Shown: positions 10,577 to 23,793, counted from the stretch's first letter. The stretch: DNA of 64,000 bases from Pogostemon cablin (GCA_023678885.1 CM042987.1:23212927-23276926); one strand, 5' to 3'. Notes: generated by a model from the letters alone, not told the origin. Numbers and translations: made by a program.

Positions 10577-10938
10577 GAGTTGATATTAGGTGGGTTGCAA
10601 GGGTGCACTATATGTGTATAATTTTTTTTATTTTGTATACATATTATTTTATTTTGTATACGTGTTTCTTAATAATTATATATTTTTTTCACACTAAGTT
10701 TTTTATTAAAAAAACTAGCATCCATATGTGTATAACTTTTTATTCAATAGTATATACAAGTTTTTTAATAATTGTATATTTACTTACACTCAATTTTTCA
10801 TTAAAAAAACTAACAATTAAATTGTATACATTTTTGTTCATAATTGTATACTCCATGTTTTTGTTTATATTTGTATACGTTTTTTAAAGTGTGTGCACCC
10901 TATCTTAGGGTGCATCCCGGTGCACAGTATAATTAGCC
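10577..10938. repeat. Dispersed MITE-like repeat, copy 2
   Basis: Begins GAGTTGATATTAGG then GGGTGCACTATATGTG, and ends with GTGTGCACCC and CCGGTGCACAG. The interior has repeated TGTATAC and TTTTTCATTAAAAAA phrases. It has the same architecture as 2564-2815 but is longer. Confidence 0.5.
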
Positions 10939-11186
10939 TTTAAAAAAATATATTATTTCATTTTTATTATTATATAATATATTTTATTTTTATTTTTTAT
11001 TGAATAAATATTATTATTATTTCAAAATTACATATAACTTTTATTATAATAATAATTTTTTATTTATCTTATGAATTTTTCATAAAATAGTTTATTTATA
11101 CGGTTGTCACTTTTTAGTGATCAAATATTTTTTTTTATTAAAATTATTATCACTTTTTATTCATTTCATGAATTGTTAATAAAATA

Positions 11187-11469
11187 CTCACTCCGTCCAA
11201 TAAAACTCTTCACACTTTCCTCATTTGTTTATCTCACAAAACCCTCTACACTCCAAAAAAAGAAATATCACTTTATCTAACAATATCACAGTTACATTAA
11301 TTTCAAAATTTTCACTCATTTTTCACATACATTTTGTTGCTTCATATTTATTTATTAACTAAAAATACTACAATACCCTCTAAAGTTAATAAAATTGGTC
11401 AAAAAGTGCAACTTTTCTTAAATATTAACGTGGAACAGAAACGTGAAGTGTTTTATGGGACGAAGAGAG
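11187..11469. mobile_element. Stowaway-like MITE (degenerate)
   Basis: Left terminus CTCACTCCGTCC and right terminus GGGACGAAGAGAG are inverted repeats, flanked by TA on both sides, the target site of Tc1/mariner Stowaway MITEs. No coding capacity. Confidence 0.75.
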
Positions 11470-12051
11470 TAGTTAACTATATGGGACATTTATCACTTTT
11501 CATTAATCATATATCCATTTTTATTAAAAATATTATTACATTTTATCTATCCTATTAAATATTCATAAAATAATTTAATTAATAAGTTATCACTTTTCAC
11601 TAATTAAGTATCTATTTTAATAAAAATATTATTATTTTAAATTATTTGTCTTACGAATTTATCTAATAAATATAATTGGACATTTAATTCCTTTTTATGA
11701 TTAGGTGTCACTTTATATTAATAATATTATGACTTTGTATTTGTCTTATATATTGTTTATAGATGAAATAGTTCAAATGAATAGTTATAACTTTTTCATT
11801 ATTGTGTATTATTTTTTATTAAAAATGTTATCACTTATTATATTTTTATTAAATAGTTCACTTGTATGATTATCATTTTTCTTTTAAAATGTGTCATTTT
11901 TATTTAAAATAACTAATGAAGTAATTCAATTATTGTTATTTAAATTAAAATTTAAAAAATATTAATAAAATTAATAATTTGAGGAAAAGCTATAGGATAA
12001 CAAGGAAGCACACATGTTATAAATAACCAGGAATGCGGGTAATTAATAGAG

Positions 12052-12273
12052 TAAGTATTGCGTGAGACCGTCCCAAGTGAGACCATTTTACACTTTTTAA
12101 ATTAGTTATTACTTTTTTATTAAATGTTATCATTTTTACTATAAAATTTTATCAATTTTCACTCATATTAAAATTGTTCAAAATAGAGTTATCACTTTTC
12201 ATTACAAATGTTATCATTTTTTATCCGACTCACGTAAGCCCATGGGTGAGACTGTCTCAAACAAGTCTTTGCC
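12052..12273. mobile_element. MITE of the GAGACCGTCTC family, copy 2
   Basis: Left AAGTATTGCGTGAGACCGTC pairs with the right end, reverse complement AAGACTTGTTTGAGACAGTC. The interior is built of TTATCACTTTT phrases as in the other two copies. The family does not match a superfamily I can name. Confidence 0.65.
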
Positions 12274-12934
12274 AAATTAATAACCCTTGCCTCTATTTTT
12301 ATTTATTAATATTTAAAGACTTCTTTATTTACATAGATTAGGGAAACTGATCCTTTATTTTTTTTTGGTTGATGCTGATGTTCACTTTTTCTTAGTGATA
12401 TTGTGCAATGCTTATATAACAACGCATTTGTTGATGCTACATAAGAAAGCACAGATTCAAGTGCAGATTTTCAATTTCTTGGTTTTTTATGTATATCAAA
12501 TTTTGTTGTTACGATGTATAGATATGACTTAGCTTTAGTTCACACTAAGGAGTTAGTTTTTGAGATACCTGTACTTTTTGTATCGTCGATGTTTTATTCA
12601 TTATCTTGTATTTTGTACAGTTACTTTCTTAAATCTATTTACCATTTTTTAAAAATTAATAGCTATATAGGTTGATTTTTTGAAATAAATTATTTAAATT
12701 CATAGTTTGTCCACTATTATTTTATTTTATTTTTGTTTAATAGGATATATTTGAATAATCATTCCGTACGTATTATTTTTTGGAGGGGTACTTACTGTTA
12801 GGTATATTGGAATCTCATTAATTACTATAAGATACAAACTTAAAAAAATATTACTTCTAACTACATAAATATAAAGTAATATTTCAACTTTACCCTTACA
12901 ATATGATGCACACAATCATTTACGTTATATATAG
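12274..12934. other. AT-rich intergenic DNA left of the nested cluster
   Basis: No supported gene. Short open frames without recognisable domains. Confidence 0.5.
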
Positions 12935-14037
12935 TGATTGGAATTTTCTCAACACACAATTAATCCCCAAGTATGAAGGATGCGATTGTAGCTTTGATAA
13001 GCGACCAAGTTATATTATCGAACTCAAAGGACGGATGATTATAAATTTATTATTAACTAAATTAATTAAAACTATGGTTTGGCAATTTAATTGGAAATTA
13101 TTATTAATCTAATGAACAAATAATTAAATAACATATAAAATATAAAACAGTAGAGAAGTATCAAGATTTGAACAAGTGAGAAGATAGGTAGATCTTCGGG
13201 CCATCCAATTTCACTCATTAATTTTCCTTCCGTGTATCAATGTCCGACTCTACCTTGTGGAATATGGACGCATCTATAAGCCATGCAAATCTACTCTATA
13301 GATACAAGTAAATAAGCGTGTAACACGTGTGAAACCTTGGAGCAAGAACACAACTTCACCCTCTTTCTAGGTACTGTCAGTGTCAATTATTTTCTGTGCA
13401 CTAAGTACTCTAACCCGATATGATCTCCATTTATAGGTACTATGAAATTATCCTCTTTATCCTACTTATTAACCGAATTCAATTCAATTAATAAATATTC
13501 ATATAAGATAGTTCTAATGAAGTTTCGGAGTCTCCTCACTTAGAGTCATAACATGGAATCCTATTCAGTAGTGAACGCGCTCAATCAATAACCAAGATAT
13601 ATATTCAGACTCTATATAACAGTTAATGATTCACAAAATAACTCTGAATATGGATTAAAAACGCATAATCTTATATAAAATAAATCAAAAATAGTGTTGT
13701 ATGGAGTATACACACGGAAGTTTAATTAACTAGTAAAACCTTCATAAACCCTAGAATTATCAAGGCGATTCTAGCCCATGACGCTTCGAAGAACGTTCAT
13801 GGAAATTTGATAGATCTTACCCATATATAGTCTTAAAAATTACAAGAAAAATTAAGATGCGAAGTAAACCCTAGATGTGGGCGCTATCATGTCTCGCTTC
13901 ATCTTGAATCTTCACTTGGTTCTCATTTAATTCGCTGCACGAATCTCTCTCTATAGCTCCTGCGGATGGAGTTAAGGTTTGGATGTGGTGTAGAATGGAT
14001 ATGGAATCTAACTCTCTTTTTGACGTGATCTGCATCA

Positions 14038-14046
14038 CTTTTTATA
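14038..14046 (-). promoter_or_regulatory. Putative TATA box of element A LTR
   Basis: Minus-strand TATAAAAAG, at the position matching the TATA box in B's LTR (same AAGTATAAAA context). Confidence 0.5.
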
Positions 14047-14147
14047 CTTGTAAAATCTACTTATGGACCTTTACTGAGATTTTTCTTGGAAAATACACAC
14101 AAACATACACTGGAGGTATGGAATTACCAAAAATAAAATTTTGTGTC

Positions 14148-14293
14148 CCCGCTCGACCAGAATGGCCTTGGTCGAGCGGCGATTGAGCGGCGTCTCTGAG
14201 CGCTGGAACTCTGTACAGTATCTCGCTCAACCAAATCTGATGTTGCTCGATTAAAATAGCTTGGTCGAGCGGCTCTTCTCATGGTCGAGCGGC
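14148..14293 (-). repeat. GGTCGAGCGG motif cluster in element A LTR
   Basis: About seven perfect or near copies of (T)TGGTCGAGCGG or its complement CGCTCGACCA in 146 bp, in both orientations. The cluster lies about 100 bp upstream of the TATA box in the direction of transcription. The same motif is clustered inside the element at 47455-47735. Confidence 0.75.
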
Positions 14294-14487
14294 ACCTTGA
14301 AAACTGTGTTTTCCAATTCTGAGCACTTTTGACCTATTTTCCTATATAAATATGCTCAAATAGCCTCAATAACATCTGATTTGTGGCTTTTCCATAAATA
14401 TCCTAATTTGCCTCGAATATAGACCTAATCGTACTCAATTTTCACATAAATCAGAGCTCAAAACACGTGAATTCTTGCTCTCATCAA

Positions 14488-15897
14488 ATCCCCAAACTTA
14501 CATGTTGCTTGTCCCGAGGCAACGAAACCAAAACAAGAGAGTATGAATTTCACTAGATCCACATAACATGCACAACTTATACCAACACATGCAATTCCAT
14601 CAAGTCAAAACATGCATTCATCCATCATACCTTTCATTCATGCAAAAATATCCATCAATCACAATACTTCTACGAGTGCCAAGTCATCTAGCTCACTAGG
14701 TTAGTGTTTACTCTCGTTCTCAAGTGTAAAAGATGTACACTTAAAGGGTTAGTGTTTACGCTCATAATCAATTCATATATTCGCGTAACCATAAGCTTGG
14801 CAAGGGTCTCAAATATCAACTCATAATTGTTTCAACACTAGGATCACAAAGAACTTGTGTTTTAGGTTGTAATGTTAGCTCTTTGGTAAAGGTAGGAGAA
14901 TATAGAATAAGTGACTAATTTACTAGTAGAGAATTACCTTGGAGTTTTGCTTTTCATAAAACAACTTCATTCTTCTTCTCTACTCTTTTCTCATGATCTT
15001 TTCGACCTTCTTTTCTCCTTCTCCACTTGAAATCAACATCTTTCTTCTTTTTAAAGCACAAGGGTACCAATTTCGAGTACTACCCTTTTAAGCACAAGGG
15101 TACCAGTTTCAGGCACTACCCCACCCAACAAGATTTAATCATGCTTTCACTTTGTATCACTACCACCAATCTTTCCTTTCTTTTCTTCTTCATATTCATA
15201 ACTAGCAACTTATTTACCTAACTCTCTACTAGTAAATAAGGTATTTAAAGGCTCAAGTAACTGGTAAATAAGGGGTTTTTTTTATCAAATCATTGGCAAA
15301 GAAAAAATTTAAAGTCTCAATGGCGGGGGCTTCCAATGATATGCACATTATAAGGTAAAGATAAAATTTGGCTAAGTGGCTCAATTAAATAATAATGGCC
15401 TAAGATCATGTCCTAGTATCTAACAATCATGAATCTCAAACAAGACTCCAAGCTAAGTTCTAGAATACGAATATATGAACGATACTCTCAAGAATAAACT
15501 ATCATGCATTGATGTAGCATGATTAATAAGCTCAATTTCTCACATGGGTAACAGATTTCCTAAGCACTCTTCAAAGCATGTAATCAATATCAATCTCTAC
15601 ATAAACTTCAAGTAATCAAATAAATGGCACATGCTTTTCATCAACAAAACTAACATATATCAAATATAAGTGCATACGCATGTAATAGAGTTAACATCTC
15701 TACTTAAATCGATCAAAATCCACATCACGTGTAACAAATATACATCAAACACCATCGATATGATCAATACATGCAACTCACTTATGAATATCATGCAACC
15801 CAACCAATCCACCACTCACGCAATACCCAACCTGTAAAGTGAAAAATAGAAGAGAGGCGAGAGGAAATGGACAAAGATAAAAAAACCTGGCACACTC
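14488..15897 (-). other. 3' untranslated region of element A
   Basis: Non-coding sequence that opens with the polypurine tract and the phrase CTTGTCCCGAGGCAACGAAA, shared with element B at 57676 onward. Repeated ACAAGGGTACCA(A/G)TTTC phrases lie at about 15058-15115. No open frame of interest. Confidence 0.6.
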
Positions 15898-17338
15898 TGT
15901 TGGTATTTGATCATTTGGTTAACATGAACCATTAGGATTCCATACGTTTCTAATTCAGCGGAAGCAAGAAACCAAAGAAACATATTACCTTTCACCAGAG
16001 TATGTTGAAGAAGATGGATTCTCACCGACAGCCTGCACAGCCTCACCGTTTTGGGCATAACTCTCTCATCCTATCTCAGAATTGAGTGATCTATGCTCCA
16101 AAACGATCCTCTCTTCCGTGGATTTTTGTCAGTATATGATACATCGAATTCTGAGATCTGTACAATTTTTTAAAAATCATATAAATGGACAGACAACAGC
16201 AGCAAAAAACCTTCCGGTCTTCTGCTATGTTCCCAAGTCCAATCTCGATATTGTGTGGGTAACGATTTTCGAGATCTTCTCAATCTACTGAATAGTCTAC
16301 CCTCTTAACGTGTTAGGCATGTCTCTATTAGAGTTAGCTCGATCTGTTCAATTGCAACCTTATAATGTAATCGCATTCTCCAGTCCAATTGCTAATAGCT
16401 GAGATGACTTATATTTGGGCTACAGTAGGGACCAGGAGGAGAAATTACAGTTGGGCCTCCATTGGGCTTAAGTATCCAAGCTTAGCCCAAAGCTTATACT
16501 TAAGTCCAATAATAATAATATATACCACTAAAATATTATTACTGCACTACCGTTCTAATCCAATAATTACGTTATGGGCTCTTTCTTATTATGAGCCCGT
16601 TAGTCTCCCCATGTTTAAGATATACAATGTTCATTAATTAATTAAGTTACTGACAACTCCATTAATTAATATCTCATCCGAGAGTAGTACCACTCAACCT
16701 CATTATCATGCCGAAATAAATCCACCTGCAGGGTTTACATGATAATCCTTATGAGCTCCTCAAGGGGACTTCATCAACCTATTTCGGACACGGATTCCTT
16801 CTACAATCAACAACACACTATAGAGACAACACTATTTCCTAACTCACTGAATTTGTTGATTTAATAACAGTAAATCTAACCCATTGATGAATCAAAGAAA
16901 TACATACTGCCTTACGTGTCGAGATTATTGTATAGGGATTAAGAGCACAAACATCTATAATAACAGAGATCAAGTTCTTCTATAAGTAAGTATAAGTCGA
17001 ACGATCTCAAGCGGTCCTACTTAATACACGCAAAGTACACTAATATGAATCTATAGTCAAGACAAACTAATACCAAATCACACTACAACCATCCCGATAG
17101 AGAGTCCCCGTCTATCTCGGTTGTGAGCATCTGTTTATACTTTATAAGGAAACTGATAATATGATCTTCCGCGTGTTATCGCACAACATATTATCTACAG
17201 TATAAAGTAAGTAGACTATTACATCGAACATATAAATAAATTATAAAATGCAATCATTTGATCATATGATTCTCATTTCAAATAAATTGTTATAACATTG
17301 TTCATACTAAAGCTAGACTTTTAGTATACAATCTAACA
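15898..17338 (-). repeat. 3' LTR of copia D
   Basis: Plus strand runs from TGTTGGTATTTGATC to ACAATCTAACA, followed by the polypurine tract (ATCTCCCACTT read in reverse). 1441 bp. It is collinear with the split 5' LTR. Confidence 0.9.
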
Positions 17339-17352
17339 ATCTCCCACTTATA

Positions 17353-19500
17353 CTAAAAGACTATGCTGTCATGTGTTCTGCCATACATCTGATTCACACT
17401 CCTACTACACGACCATCAAAAGCTCTCGCCTTAAGGTCCTTGTAAATGAATTTACTAGGCTATCCTCCAATGCAATCTTGGCGACAACAACCTTCCCCTC
17501 ATCATACAATTTCTCGTAACAGGTGGTACTCGCGCTCCATGTGTTTAATTGCTTGTAACTGCACCATTATCATGATCACAATAAATTGTGATAACCTTGG
17601 GCAAACTCAGAATCACTTTCAAGTTCATCATGAAGTTTCTGGAGTCATACAGATACTTTGGCTGCCTCACAGGCTCAAATTTATCATCTTTCCATGATGG
17701 AGTCCGGAGTCTGAAATATATTTCTATATAACACTCCTCCACATTATTACTCAACTTCCTAAATTTAAACACATAACCTTTGAGGTAGATTTACTGTCGT
17801 CCCTATCTGATTTGAAAAATCTGAATCTATGTAACCCCTAAGAAGCAGTGAATCTGTCTAGTAAGCCCACATATGGTTTCTAGTCCTTTTTAGGTACTTC
17901 AAAATTCTGTGTTACCATAGTTTAACATTCTTATTTTGGGCTACCTTGATACCACTGTTCATGCCTTCGGCAAAACAGATATCCATTCTCATGCATATCA
18001 TTCCTTAGATTAAGCTTCCTTATTCGCCGAAGCATAAGAAACTGCTTTCATCATCTTTATCTTCTTTTTGTATCTCAAGACACATTTCCTTAGATAAAGT
18101 CACATGATAAAATAAATAAGGATCGTATCATCTGATGAAGCTTGAGACAAGCATAACATCCTTTCTTGTGATCCGTATTACCGTGATCAAAAAGATATTT
18201 TTGCTTCTCTTAAGTCCTTCATCTCATACCGCTTTATCAACCATACCCATACGCTCGGCAATACTCTTTCATTGTCTCCAATGAGCAATATATCATCTAC
18301 ATACAGTACAAGAAATACCATTATATTTTCATCACTCTTTTCAATACACAAGACACGTATGCACATTGAATAAATCCATATACCTAGATTTCCTCATCAA
18401 AATGGATGTTTCATGATCTTGAAGCTTGCTTTAGTCCATTGATGGACACTTTTAAGCTTACTATCACAATGCTCTTAGCCTTTTACAATGAATCACTCTG
18501 GTTGCTTCACATAAATGTTTTCCTCAAGACTTCCAATCAGGAAAGTTGTCTTGACATCTATTTGTTATCTCTCATATTTCATATGAGTATCAACAGATAA
18601 AAGAGTTCAGATCAACATAGGCATAGCTATTGGCAAACAAGTTTCCTCATAATCGAACCTTTTCTTTCTGATTATACCTTTTCGCAACAAGCTTTGCTTC
18701 CAAGATTTTCACCTTACCGTATGATTCTCTTTTATTTTTATGACCACTTCCAATGGCTTTCACACCATTTAGTGGTTCTACAAGCTCCCATATCTAATTT
18801 AAAATCCATTGATTCTATTTCAACATTCATTGCACTTTGCTAAGATTTCGTATTTCTATCTTGTAATGCTTCGTCATATCCGTGGGTCGATTCCATGTTT
18901 ACTAGGGACCAAGTCTCACGACTCTCCCAAAACATATATCTTATCAGGTTGTAGAACATCCCTCCCACTACGACAAGGCACTACATGCAATTGTGTATCA
19001 GACATGACATGCGTTGCAGTTTACCTTGTGGTATCTCCTCTTATACAATTGGTACTAATACTTTGTATTTTTCCTCTCACTTCCTTTAGAACAATTTACA
19101 CATAGGTTTGTGATTTATTACATAGTCCTTTTCTAAAATCTAGTGTTTGTGTTAACAATTACCCTTCGATCTTTTGGACTAAATAAGTCAGCACTCTTTA
19201 TTTTTCTAGAATATCCCACAAACAAACAAACGTTATACGGCATGCTGTTTCTAGGGCATACCCATAAAATAAATTTAGTAATTCTAAATAATTTATCATC
19301 TATCTAAATATTTTCATAAGAGTCTTTCTCTTATTAGGATTAGAAAACGCATTATTAATAACTATTTGTTGCATCCGTGGATTAAATATGATTTAAGAGT
19401 GTACAAATTGTCCACCAACTTATCTCAACAAATTACAACTATGTCCCTCATTACTATGACCATATCATTTAAATAAAATAGAGTATCCATCCATAAATGC
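17353..19500 (-). pseudogene. Degenerate copia pol (RNase H, RT, integrase remnants) of D
   Basis: Minus strand with many stops and frameshifts. The end of RNase H reads KHMEREYHLLREIV and KIALEDSLVNSFTRTL near 17430-17560. The RT active site reads LYVDDILLIGDN at about 18271-18306. Parts between are too decayed to delimit. These match the copia pol order and orientation set by the LTRs and primer site. Confidence 0.75.
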
Positions 19501-20300
19501 ATAGAAATTGAAATTAAATTCTTTCTATGAAAAACGTACGTAAAGACAATTTCTCAAAATCAAATGTTTATTCCTATCATAAGATAAATAAACAACTCCC
19601 ACTGCAACAACCACTACTTTCGTAGTATTACCTATGTACATTACAATCTTATCAACAGTTGGTTGCAGCCTTTTAGTGATTCCGGTATCTACACATAACG
19701 TGTCAGTAGATGCCATAACTAATCATGCTTCAATGACTAGTGAATGAGATACTAGCCTTGTTCATACCTAGATGAAAATGGATTTTCTTTGCCACATGTT
19801 TTGCCAAAAGTTCCCTACCATATACAACCTCTTGTATTTCAGGCAGTACTTACTCAAAACACCTAGGCAAACTATGAAGAATAAATTGATTTAGGTTTCC
19901 ATTTCAATTTCTACTCCAAGTATTTCCAATTCATTCATCAAATTAACCATGACCTCTTTTTTTTTTTTTAACTTACTCAAGTATCCGAAGAGTCGCATGA
20001 GACCATCACATTTCTATGAACATCTCAACTCTCCACTAGAGACTTAAATAAGCGTCATAAGGCATCCTTAGTGAGAACACATATTTATATTTTCTCAAGC
20101 AGTAAGAATTAAATCCAAGATTCTTTTCTAATCATCTAATTTTGGACAAGTAAATATGTTTTCTTTCAGTAAGCAATAAACGAGATAAAACCATTTGAAA
20201 AATATAAGAATCATAAATAAATATACCGATCAAATCTACGAATTTATCCATTTATATTGATTCCATCAAAATAATATAAAAATAAAATTCACCGACATCT
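19501..20300 (-). pseudogene. Degenerate copia protease and gag remnant of D
   Basis: Minus strand 19525-19716 reads CVDTGITKRL and MYIGNTTKVVVVAVGVVYLS, matching the protease/pre-integrase region of copia polyproteins. Sequence near 19880-19960 reads VMVNLMNELEILG, typical of copia gag. Stops throughout. Confidence 0.6.
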
Positions 20301-22551
20301 CAAGCACCGTGAGTCTGCAAGCCACGTTAGTGTGGACGTTTACAAACCCGAACATTTACAAGAGAAGATTTTACTCATTAATTTCATTCATCAACCTAAC
20401 CTCATGACAAAATAATTAATAGTCGGTTACTCTTTAGCCATGCAGATAATAGCAGTGACTCCGTTCGGGAGGATACTAATTATTTATACCTAGTGTACAT
20501 CATTATTTGATTCCAAGTCCGTGGCCCAAGCTTATGTGCCTTACAGTTGGAGAAGTACACACGCTCTCGGATAAGTTCCTACAATCATCGATTATATGTT
20601 TGTACCAGTGAATCGCAGATAAACTCATCCGTTAGGGAGAAAGGTCTATGCCAACACGCAAGTTAATGTGCCATATTACAAACAATAATTATTTAATGAA
20701 GTCTGTACCAGTGATCAGTGAATAAACTCATCCGTTAGGGAGAAAGGCCTATTGCTAACACGCAAGTTTACTCACATCACTCATAAACCAATAATGGAGG
20801 CCGCGGGAATTATTAACCAATCCCCTCTCCCACTTAGTTATTTAACACCGAGGGTTTTTTACATGTATACAATATTCAGAATAATATACGCAACCTAGCA
20901 TGCTCCTATTACGACAAATAAGGCAGTAAATCACAGAGAATCATACATACATATATAACAATAATTAGATAATTAAATCAATTATTAATAGTTATATATC
21001 AGCGAATTCATTTGTTCGCCACCAAGCACGAATATGGGCAACGCAGATGGGGTTCGACCTCCCCGCTCTCGGGACAGCGCCCCGAAACCTAATCTGAAAA
21101 TCAGAAGCCGGTCTTCATGAATTTTTCTTCAAATTCCGTGCCCTCAGCCTGCTCCACCGCATTCCCGATGCATTTCACGCCCATTCGCTCTGCCTGCTCG
21201 TCCTTAAGCTTGAATCGAGTTGTGTCACATGCCACCAGCTCGACACGAGCTTGACACCACACTCGGCCATCCACGTGCCACCAGAAAACCACGCACGGCT
21301 GCCAGCATGGCAGCACGCCCCGTGCTCGCCTTTGAGTGCTCCAGCACGCAAACGTGCGTGCCTTGCCCCGGCTCTAGCATGAACATCCGTGCCCTAAGAA
21401 GCCCAGTACCGTGCGTTCTTCTCACACACAGCAATGAGCGCTAAGTTTCGTCACAGCGTGGCATGTGCGGAAGAAACGCTCGCCAACCACCACAACCGGT
21501 GCGCCCTTGGCACGATCCATGCACCTGTTGCACGAGTCGTGCGCCTTTGGCACGGTCTGTGTGCCACGAATCCTCACCCGTCTGCTATCGCGCGCCATCC
21601 GCGTCACCCAGCAACAGAAATGTGTTCATCCCAGCCTCCCGCGTGGCTTGCTAATTCACACACCCGGCGTTCAACGAGCATACCTCCCTGCTCACCCGAC
21701 AGCCAACGAGCGCCACAGTCCAGCCTCACGCTCACTGATCGCACGTTTTCCACCCGGTGCCACGCTTGCCTCCATGCACCAAAAACTTGACGAGCACCCC
21801 TCACTTGGCTTACACACGGTGCCTTTCGTGTGCCACCCTGTCTTCACATGGCAGCCATCGTGCGTGCCAAGATACGCACACCCACCGCTGAACAGCAATC
21901 GCTGCCGCGCCGCCCAGCAACAGGGCTTGCCGAGCACGCCAACGAGTATCTTGAACTCACGCCCAGCGCTAGTCGTGCGTGCCTCCAGTGGATGACAAGC
22001 CCGCTGTCGTGTGCCCATATCTTGCAAACATGTGTCCCAACGAGCACCACACTTCTCCACGCACACTGCTCGATGTCTGCACGGCAACATGCATACCTTG
22101 CCCGGCCCATGAGAGCCAACGAGTGTACATCCGTGCACTATCGCCAGGCCCGTGGGTGACTCCGTGCACTTACCCGGTAGCCAATGAGTACGCCAATTCC
22201 CTACAGACGTGCGCCACACCCGGTCTCAAGCTCGCCAAGAAACCTGGTCTCACGCTGCCGAGCGCCTCGCCCTGCTTCCACCGTGAGTGCCCACCGTGCA
22301 GCCAACATGTGCCAAGCCCAGGAATCTACCCGCAACCGACGATCAACAATGTGTGTTTCATGCTATCTGTCGCTGCACCTGCTTTAGTCACCACGCCTTC
22401 GTCGCAACGTCTTTCAGCCGGTCGCTCATCGCCGCCATGAACGATCATCAACGTATAGGGTATACAAGCATAACAAGTAGTATACTAAACCCTAATCACA
22501 TTGAACACATAAACCCTAGCCTAACATTTCACGCTTTACCACAAAACCGAA
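20301..22551 (-). other. Long leader of copia D with a GC-rich repetitive block (about 21010-22440)
   Basis: Lies between primer site and gag. At 20600-20770 a phrase (TAAACTCATCCGTTAGGGAG) is duplicated about 115 bp apart. From 21010 composition turns strongly GC-rich, with recurring CCAACGAG, GGCACG/CGTGCC and CCGTGC phrases and overlapping open frames of 60-176 codons on both strands. None resembles a known protein. I read it as a repeat-rich untranslated leader. Confidence 0.6.
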
Positions 22552-22563
22552 GCTCTGATACCA
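22552..22563 (-). other. Primer binding site of copia D (Met-tRNA type)
   Basis: Minus-strand TGGTATCAGAGC, two bases inside the 5' LTR border. Confidence 0.85.
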
Positions 22564-22565
22564 AT

Positions 22566-22793
22566 TGTTAGCGTTCGATCGTTTGGTTAACATGAACCGT
22601 TAGGGTTCCATACGTTTCTAATTCAGCGGAAGCAAGAAACTAAAGAAACGTATTACCTTTCACCAGGGTATGTTGAAGAAGATGGATTCTCGCCGACAGC
22701 CCGCGCAGCCTCACCGTTTTGGGCATAACTTTTTCATCTGATCTCAGAATTGAGTGATCTATGCGCCAAAACAATCCTCTCTTCCGTGGCTGT
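22566..22793 (-). repeat. 5' LTR of copia D, inner part, interrupted by CACTA E
   Basis: Plus strand TGTTAGCGTTCGATCG matches the start of the left LTR. The alignment breaks at 22793 after TGT, the 3-bp target duplication of the CACTA element, and resumes at 44012. Confidence 0.9.
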
Positions 22794-23260
22794 CACTTCA
22801 ACATAAGTCACTTTATATAACACCCAAAAAATATTACTTAACAATTAAAAAATATTATTATATGTCATAAATAACACTTTTTGTGGTGTCACTATTGCCC
22901 CTATTATCTAAAGTATAATGTTACACTTTTTTTGTTTATGATAACACTTCATATCAATTTTAACATTTTATTGTAACACTTTTAAAATTGTTACATATAC
23001 TGTTAATGTAACATTTTTTTTATCCTAATGTAACATAATTTTTTTAACACTTTTGAATATATAAATGTAACATTATATTCATTCTTTTGTTAACACTTCT
23101 AATTATAAGGTAACATTAATTACATTGTTTTGCTAACACTTTTGAATATATAATATAACATTAATTAAATAATAATTGTATCACTTTAAAAAGCACATGT
23201 AACAATTTTATTAAACAATTATGTAACATGTGTTAACATTTTAATTATTATGTTTAAATA
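22794..23260. repeat. Left subterminal repeat array of CACTA E
   Basis: Many short copies of TAACACTTTT and GTAACATT variants, in an orientation mirrored at the right end. In CACTA elements such arrays are where the transposon's DNA-binding protein docks. Confidence 0.75.
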
Positions 23261-23788
23261 TTTAATTTAATAATAATAATATATAATAATAAATTATTAT
23301 TATTTAATAATAATTTAATTTAAATATTATTATTATTATTATTTCAGAAATTGTACAATGTACAATACATCGAAAAAATTTAAAAATTAGATTCTTAGTG
23401 AAGCTAAAGCTAACTTTTGTCTAGCAGAACAATCTATCAATATACAAGTATCATCTATCTAGCAGGTAGCATAATAATTACAATAAAAAGAAACTAGCTA
23501 ACTGCTGCTTCAAATCTTGAACGAGAAAATTAGAGCTACAACAATCTGCAACGATAGATTTCACCATCAGAAACCATCAAGCATTGAACTCTGCAAAAAC
23601 GAAGCATGATACACATTAGCAAAACAAACCTATAGGTTGTCGTATATCCAACAACATTACAGTTAAGAGGTAACAACTAATCACTCCAATATCTTTTTTA
23701 AAGAAAATTCCAAGTAACAACTTCTAAACATTATACAAATCATGTTTATTTTGAAATGGATTTACATAGCACTATATGAAAATTTGTG
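23261..23788. other. CACTA E interior left of chromovirus F
   Basis: An AT-rich, TAATAATAA-type stretch followed by low-complexity non-coding sequence. It joins 29028 onward once F and one TATAC copy are removed. No gene seen. Confidence 0.5.
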
Positions 23789-23793
23789 TATAC

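Larger units (their letters stand above)
12935..14487 (-). repeat. 3' LTR of element A
   Basis: On the plus strand it opens TGATTGGAATTTTCTCAACA and closes GCTCTCATCA, followed by the polypurine tract (AATCCCCAAACTTA, read in reverse). About 1553 bp. The first 85 bp match the truncated right LTR at 49714-49801. The body aligns with B's LTR (shared phrases ACCTTGTGGAATATGGACGC and CCCGATATGATCTCC). Confidence 0.8.
12935..15897 (-). mobile_element. Athila-like Ty3/gypsy element A, left part (3' LTR and 3' untranslated region)
   Basis: Element A lies on the minus strand and is split. This part holds its 3' LTR and part of its 3' non-coding region. It continues at 45169 after copia D, with the shared target site CACTC at 15893-15897 and 45169-45173. 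The right LTR starts at 49714 and is itself interrupted at 49801. The Athila-type assignment rests on LTR ends (TGATG...CATCA), a degraded Asp-tRNA-like primer site and sequence shared with B. Confidence 0.8.

Noticed and set aside
21434..22440. Overlapping frames up to 176 codons on both strands
   Set aside because: Repetitive GC-rich leader of copia D between primer site and gag; low complexity, no recognisable domain.
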